Shown: positions 59,774-64,000 of the stretch, one piece after another | Layout of the letters: each line of letters begins with the position of its first letter | Numbering within the stretch: the first letter of the stretch is position 1 | Assembly: GCA_040878035.1 (NCBI GenBank) | Contig: JBBDMX010000024.1 | Span: 78,245 to 142,244 of the forward strand | Direction of reading: 5' to 3' | DNA length: 64,000 bases | Source: JBBDMX01 sp040878035 | Lineage (GTDB): Bacteria > Planctomycetota > Phycisphaerae > Phycisphaerales > Phycisphaeraceae | Program-made: the position numbers and the translations under genes | Notes under the pieces: model-generated | Told to the model about the DNA's origin: nothing | Seen by the model: the letters and a program-made list of their open reading frames with translations, nothing else | Databases searched by the model: none

Positions 59774-60982
59774 ATGTTCAACAAGGTTCTGATCCTCTCC
59801 GCCAGCGCCGGCGCCGGGCACATGCGTGCCGCCGAGGCGTTGGAGAAGGCGTTTGTCGAGCAGGGGGCTGCCCGCGAGGTGCGCCACGTCGATACGCTCC
59901 AGTACACCACCGCCATGTTCCGCAAGGTGTATGCCGACGCCTATATCAAACTGGTCAACGGCTTTCCGACCATCCTGGGCTGGTTATACGACCGGCTGGA
60001 CGATCCGGAAGACGATCGCCGGCTCAGCCAGATTCTAAATAAGCTCAACGCCGTGCGTTTCACCCGCATGTTGCTGGAGTTTCAGCCTGACATCGCCGTG
60101 TGCACGCATTTTCTGCCTTCGGAACTCGTCGCCCGGCAGAAACGCAAGGGCCACCTCAACTGCCCGCTGGCGACCGTGGTGACCGACATGGACGTGCACG
60201 CCTACTGGCTGTGCCCGGGTTGCGAGCACTACTTCGTGGCCATCGACGAGACAGCGGTGCATCTGCGCGAAATGGGCGTGCCGGAAGGGGATCTTACCGT
60301 CAGCGGCATTCCCATCGACCCGGTCTTCGCCCAGCCCAAATCCAAGGCCGACATGCGGCGGCACTACGGCCTGGAGCCGGAAACGACGACGATCCTCGTG
60401 GCCACCGGCGGCTTCGGCGTCGGACCCATCGATCACTTGATCCAGTCGCTGCTGAAGATCCGCCATCGCGTGCAGTTGGTCGTGATCTGCGGCCGCAATG
60501 AGGAACTCAAGATCAAACTCGACGACATGGCGGCGTCACTGGCCGGGCAGCGCCCGGAGATGCCGCGGATGCATATCGTCGGATTCACCCGCGAGATGGA
60601 CCAGTACATGGCGGCGTCGGACATCTTGGTGGGTAAGCCCGGCGGGCTGACCACCAGCGAGGCCCTGGCCAAAGGCCTGGTCATGTGCATTGTCAATCCG
60701 ATCCCCGGCCAGGAGGAACGCAACAGCGACCACCTGCTGGAGGAAGGCGCGGCGATTCGCTGCAACAACCTGCCGACGCTGGCGTGGAAGATCGACCAGC
60801 TCCTGGATGATCCGGCCCGGCTGGCGGCGATCCATGCCAACGTGGCCCGGCTGGGACACGCCGATGCGGCGCATAGGATTGTGAAGCGGCTGCTGACCTT
60901 AGAAACGCGAACGATCGGCAAACCCACGCCGCGGCAACGGCTGGCCGGGCGTCAGGACTCGGTGGCCGGCAGGCTGCTATAA
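59774..60982 (+). CDS. MGDG-synthase/UgtP-like glycosyltransferase
   Basis: 402-residue GT-B (GT28-type) enzyme related to plant MGDG synthases and Bacillus UgtP, which move a sugar to diacylglycerol. Start KVLILSASAGAGHMRAAEAL is the family N-terminus. The C-half carries VGKPGGLTTSEALAKGLVM, the sugar-nucleotide-binding signature, and NPIPGQEERNSDHLLEEGAA. Likely makes a glycolipid at the inner membrane. A probable promoter with TACAATC lies around 59735. The gene's upstream part is partly duplicated at 58896-58975. Confidence 0.92.
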   Translation: MFNKVLILSASAGAGHMRAAEALEKAFVEQGAAREVRHVDTLQYTTAMFRKVYADAYIKLVNGFPTILGWLYDRLDDPEDDRRLSQILNKLNAVRFTRMLLEFQPDIAVCTHFLPSELVARQKRKGHLNCPLATVVTDMDVHAYWLCPGCEHYFVAIDETAVHLREMGVPEGDLTVSGIPIDPVFAQPKSKADMRRHYGLEPETTTILVATGGFGVGPIDHLIQSLLKIRHRVQLVVICGRNEELKIKLDDMAASLAGQRPEMPRMHIVGFTREMDQYMAASDILVGKPGGLTTSEALAKGLVMCIVNPIPGQEERNSDHLLEEGAAIRCNNLPTLAWKIDQLLDDPARLAAIHANVARLGHADAAHRIVKRLLTLETRTIGKPTPRQRLAGRQDSVAGRLL

Positions 60983-61067
60983 GGTGGCCAGAACGCCGAA
61001 TGGATGAAGTTATACATAACGTACATTATAGGACGTTGAGGCGGGGCGGAAGGCTGGGGAACTCACC

Positions 61068-61934
61068 ATGAAACCACGCGACCCACTTTGCGGTGCAGCC
61101 GGCGTCGGCCTCGTGATAATGGTGCTGGCCGGCGTGATCCTGTGGCTGCCGGCGTCGATGCCCGTGGCTGGGCCGGCGCCGGGCGTCGTGGCGGTCCGTC
61201 GCGCTGCCAATGCCGGGTTCAATCAGGTATTGGCGCACTACCGAGCCCAACCGCGCGCGGTCACGCTTACCGAGCTGCAACTTCGCGCCGAGCAGATTCA
61301 GGTCGTGCCGCCGGACAATGTTTTGGCAGCCGCCAAGGTGATCGAGTCGGCCCTGGGCGTCGATGGCAACCGGGCGGTCGAGCCGCGGCCGGCAACCGAC
61401 GGTGATTTTGATCAGGCGTCGGCGATCGTGATCGACGTGAGCGTGGTACTGGCCGCCGATGGCAAGCCCGCGGACCCGCCGGTCTACGTGTTCGTGCTCA
61501 TGGACAAGGATGGCCGGCAGGCCTCGGTGACTGTTGCCCAGCGCGACCTGACCGCCGGTCAACGTGTGGAGATTCGGTCGTTTGAGGCCTGGCGGCAGAG
61601 CGGCACGCGCCCGCCGATCGTTCAGCCGGGCTTCGATATCGATTCGCAAGTCCTTAGCGACATGGAAAAGACGACCCCCGGCGGGGGCGCCACGGTCTAC
61701 AAACTGACCTACGTGGACAAGGACGGCCGCGTGATGATCTCCTGGACCCCCGCGGAAGAGATGCCCCCTGCCTTGCGGAGCCAGTATCCGCTCTACGAAA
61801 TGGCGCGGAACAATCCCAACATGCGTGCCCTGCTCAGTTCGTCGCTCAAGATCGCCGAGAAGCGATCCTCTGCGGAGTCACAATCCGCTCCGGCCACGCA
61901 GCCGGCCGATCCGAACCTCAAGGCCGGGCCATGA
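61068..61934 (+). CDS. Membrane-anchored or exported protein of unknown function
   Basis: 288 residues with one N-terminal hydrophobic helix (VGLVIMVLAGVILWLPASM). The central part looks like mixed alpha/beta with phrases such as VYVFVLMDKDGRQASVTVAQRDL. The C-terminus is Ser/Ala/Gln/Pro-rich, probably disordered. No family recognised. The 85-nt gap before it has an AT-rich patch (TTATACATAACGTACATTATAG, 61009-61030) that contrasts with the surroundings and may be a promoter. It is followed by a convergent gene. Confidence 0.7.
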   Translation: MKPRDPLCGAAGVGLVIMVLAGVILWLPASMPVAGPAPGVVAVRRAANAGFNQVLAHYRAQPRAVTLTELQLRAEQIQVVPPDNVLAAAKVIESALGVDGNRAVEPRPATDGDFDQASAIVIDVSVVLAADGKPADPPVYVFVLMDKDGRQASVTVAQRDLTAGQRVEIRSFEAWRQSGTRPPIVQPGFDIDSQVLSDMEKTTPGGGATVYKLTYVDKDGRVMISWTPAEEMPPALRSQYPLYEMARNNPNMRALLSSSLKIAEKRSSAESQSAPATQPADPNLKAGP

Positions 61935-62098
61935 GCAGACCTCTGCGAGAAAGCAGAATCCAACCGTTAGCCTACCTCAGCGATCACATGCCTCAAAACG
62001 TACCTGTCCCGCTTCTCTTTCCCCAGCGATGTCTCATTTGCGGCCTTCCATGTCGGCCTCCCGAGACACATCGGATTTCATGGCTCTCCCATCCCATA

Positions 62099-63070
62099 TC
62101 ACTTTGCCGCCGGCTCAGCCGCAGGCGCTTCAGGCGGCGACTTGAACCGCTGCCGATTGGCGCTCCACCATTCGCGCAAGCGAGGCATGTCCTCTTCCTT
62201 GTACCACGTCTTCTTGATTGGGAAATCCTCGATGAGCTTGGCCATGACCGGTGCCACGCGACAGGCAACGGGGTGCAGAACATCGCTTTCTGATCCGAGT
62301 ATTGGTGCCTTGTCGTCGCTCATCAGCACTTCGCCTAGCGCCAGGATCGCCTGGTTCCCACCAATGTAGGCCAATTCCTCCAGATTTCGCACATATTTCT
62401 TGTCTGGATTCATTTCCTGCTTGAATTTGCGGACAACTTCGGCCGCATAGTGCTGGTCTCCCATGCGGGCCAGCGCCTTCTTGGCGTTCCAGTCGATGCC
62501 GAGGTTGCCGCGAGGCGGGTTCGCGGCGATCTCCCGCAGCTTAGGTTTGGCCTCCTCCAAATTCGCCACGCCCATCGCCAGCACCACTTCGGTGGGCTGC
62601 TTTTCAAGCTCTTCTACCAGCGGCAGCATCATCTTGCGCGTCTCCTGGTCGAATGCCTGCGGCATCACCCGCTCGAGATACGAACGGCATATGGCAGCCA
62701 AATCCGAATCTGTGCCGCTCAGTCGCTTAATCAGCAATTGGGTGGTATTCGGATCAGCAATGCTGCCATCGCGCTCCATACCAAGCTCAATGCTTCGAAT
62801 AAGCACCCATTTGCGCACTTCAGCATCGGGTTCCTCAAGGTACCGTCTCAGTTCAACACTGCCCGGTGTCCCTAATCCCTTGGTCTTAGCATAAAAACCA
62901 TCCAGGTCTCCTTTGCGAAGTTGCGCAACGGCCTCATCAATAGTCTGCCTATGCAATTCCTCGCGCGCAGATTCCGATGCCTTCGCCACTTCTTGAGCTT
63001 GGCCAACAGCGCCTATGGATACCACTGTGGCGATAATCGCGGTCAACTGGATTGTCCAAGGTCTTTCCAT
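62099..63070 (-). CDS. Exported HEAT-like repeat protein of unknown function
   Basis: 323 residues. Signal peptide MERPWTIQLTAIIATVVSIGAVGQAQ is followed by an all-helical region in which patterns like PDAEVRKWVLIRSIEL and AKKALARMGDQHYAAEVV recur, as in HEAT/ARM solenoids. Codon use is less GC-biased than in the neighbouring genes. It lies 17 nt downstream of the metzincin-like gene on the same strand, so co-transcription is likely. Specific role unknown. Confidence 0.72.
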   Translation of the reverse strand: MERPWTIQLTAIIATVVSIGAVGQAQEVAKASESAREELHRQTIDEAVAQLRKGDLDGFYAKTKGLGTPGSVELRRYLEEPDAEVRKWVLIRSIELGMERDGSIADPNTTQLLIKRLSGTDSDLAAICRSYLERVMPQAFDQETRKMMLPLVEELEKQPTEVVLAMGVANLEEAKPKLREIAANPPRGNLGIDWNAKKALARMGDQHYAAEVVRKFKQEMNPDKKYVRNLEELAYIGGNQAILALGEVLMSDDKAPILGSESDVLHPVACRVAPVMAKLIEDFPIKKTWYKEEDMPRLREWWSANRQRFKSPPEAPAAEPAAK

Positions 63071-63087
63071 ATGAAGAGGTTCCCAAG

Positions 63088-64000
63088 TTAAGGGTGTACG
63101 GCGTCCCATTCGGTCTTCACAAGCAACGTGCCAGTGCCGGTGTCGGTAGGTTCACCATACATCACTTGCCGCAATTGCTGCGCCATGGTTGGGCCGTCTC
63201 CGGAGGGCGTCGGGTGCCCTAGTCCAAGAACATGGCCTATCTCGTGCGCGATGGTATTCGAAAGGTAACCATCACGGACAAAGATATCCGTTCCCGTTCC
63301 CCTTCTGTAACCCCAGGGCACACTACCATCGGGTAATGCCGCGAATGCTTTGACAATATATACATTGATCTGTGCTGTGGGATCGCGAGCCGCGTTGATA
63401 ATCGCTAGCTCCTCATTATCAACAAGATCCAATTTGCCATTACCATTCAGGTCGTAGTTGACGGTATCAGTGACGACAGGTTTGACACTGACTGAGACAA
63501 CCGCCTGGCACCAAATGGTATTGAGATTCTGCGAAAGACTTTGCGTGCCTGGATTAGAGGTCGGCGTCAGACCCGGGGCATCAATAATGTGACAAGCGAC
63601 GGTCATGTAACGCATCGGATAGATCGCAACATGCAGCTTGTTATATGGATACACGTCGGAGAATTGCGGCCAGTATGCGTAGATGGATGATATGTCTTTA
63701 GTGGAAATCTTCGACGCCAGGTCAATGGGCTGCGGAGACTGCGCGACTTGACCAGGAGCAACCGATATCTTACCTGAGTCCGCCGCACTCAGTGTGACTT
63801 CACCTGCACGGGACGACGGTTGAACGATCAAACTCGGATGGGTGGTCTTGGAAGTATTGGCTTCCGTGCTGATCCAATGAGGCGTAACCGTGTTATCAAA
63901 CCCGTATTGGTTACCTGGCGTGCCGATGAACTCCGTGGCCAGAGTAGATCTGGTTATGCACTTTACTCTAGTTCCCGACGATCTGATGGTAGGTCCGGGC
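63088..64000 (-). CDS. Metzincin-type zinc metalloprotease, N-terminus beyond the window
   Basis: The frame is open to the window edge, so only the C-terminal ~303 residues are seen. The zinc site is TIAHEIGHVLGLGHPTPSGDG, the extended HExxHxxGxxH motif of metzincins, followed by a possible Met-turn (RQVMYGEP). An EF-hand/dockerin-like loop (DLNGNGKLDLVDNEEL) lies about 60 residues earlier. Probably a secreted matrixin-like protease. Codon use is less GC-rich than most of the window, as in the gene after it. Confidence 0.85.
   Translation of the reverse strand, partial: PGPTIRSSGTRVKCITRSTLATEFIGTPGNQYGFDNTVTPHWISTEANTSKTTHPSLIVQPSSRAGEVTLSAADSGKISVAPGQVAQSPQPIDLASKISTKDISSIYAYWPQFSDVYPYNKLHVAIYPMRYMTVACHIIDAPGLTPTSNPGTQSLSQNLNTIWCQAVVSVSVKPVVTDTVNYDLNGNGKLDLVDNEELAIINAARDPTAQINVYIVKAFAALPDGSVPWGYRRGTGTDIFVRDGYLSNTIAHEIGHVLGLGHPTPSGDGPTMAQQLRQVMYGEPTDTGTGTLLVKTEWDAVHP

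Noticed and set aside
1..64000. tRNA, rRNA and riboswitch genes
   Set aside because: No cloverleaf-like stretch with tRNA consensus, rRNA block or recognisable riboswitch core was seen on reading both strands; a covariance search could still find one.

Overview
The window is GC-rich and dense with genes. It most likely comes from a Planctomycetota chromosome, probably class Phycisphaerae. That assignment is an inference from gene content: a 2,262-residue exported/membrane protein of planctomycete type behind an ECF sigma factor, pseudopilins, a fibro-slime protein, a complete murA, and many palindromic intergenic repeats. There is no rRNA, tRNA, CRISPR array or prophage. A poly-G run ending in 10 N (7581-7617) marks an assembly gap.

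Layout. 70-7506: housekeeping genes (hflX, pyrH, frr, a pirin, mscL, a URO-D-like enzyme) with two unknown exported/membrane genes. 7816-19358: a three-gene unit of an ECF sigma factor, a mosaic protein (anti-sigma zinc finger, membrane segment, secretin-like stretch, TPR-like stretch, YfbK-type VWA domain) and the giant protein. 19359-25886: a 21-bp minisatellite, then a type III restriction-modification pair (mod, res) separated by an IS200-like/RAYT transposase with 44-bp inverted flanks. 26287-33759 (minus strand): an ArsR-regulated operon of CoA-disulfide reductase-rhodanese, RND adaptor, RND pump and rhodanese-DUF2892, which looks like a reactive-sulfur or thiol-stress response with export. 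33787-49349: mixed housekeeping genes (mlaF-mlaD without mlaE, recQ, apgM, CPBP protease, apt, murA, Trm112-like, YkgJ-like, gph-like, a flavin reductase, a siroheme-decarboxylase-like gene). 49547-51001: three small membrane-stress type genes. 51129-58614 (minus strand): a type IV pilus/type II secretion-like operon (pilT, gspF, three pilin-like genes) followed by a fibro-slime gene. 59062-59659: a toxin-antitoxin pair in which both genes are broken. 59774-64000: an MGDG-synthase-like glycosyltransferase, two unknown exported genes and the 3' part of a metzincin-type protease.

The most unusual signal is the repeat landscape. Several families of long palindromes and short-period 'ladder' repeats fill gaps between genes. 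Copies also lie in frame inside protein genes: the RND pump, the YkgJ-like protein, the PilX-like protein and probably murA. This resembles the coding palindromic elements known from Rickettsia. Other points of interest are the mosaic ECF/VWA unit, the RAYT insertion between mod and res, a compositionally distinct recognition region in mod, EF-hand-like loops in a pilus protein, and the decayed toxin-antitoxin pair beside a copied gene start.
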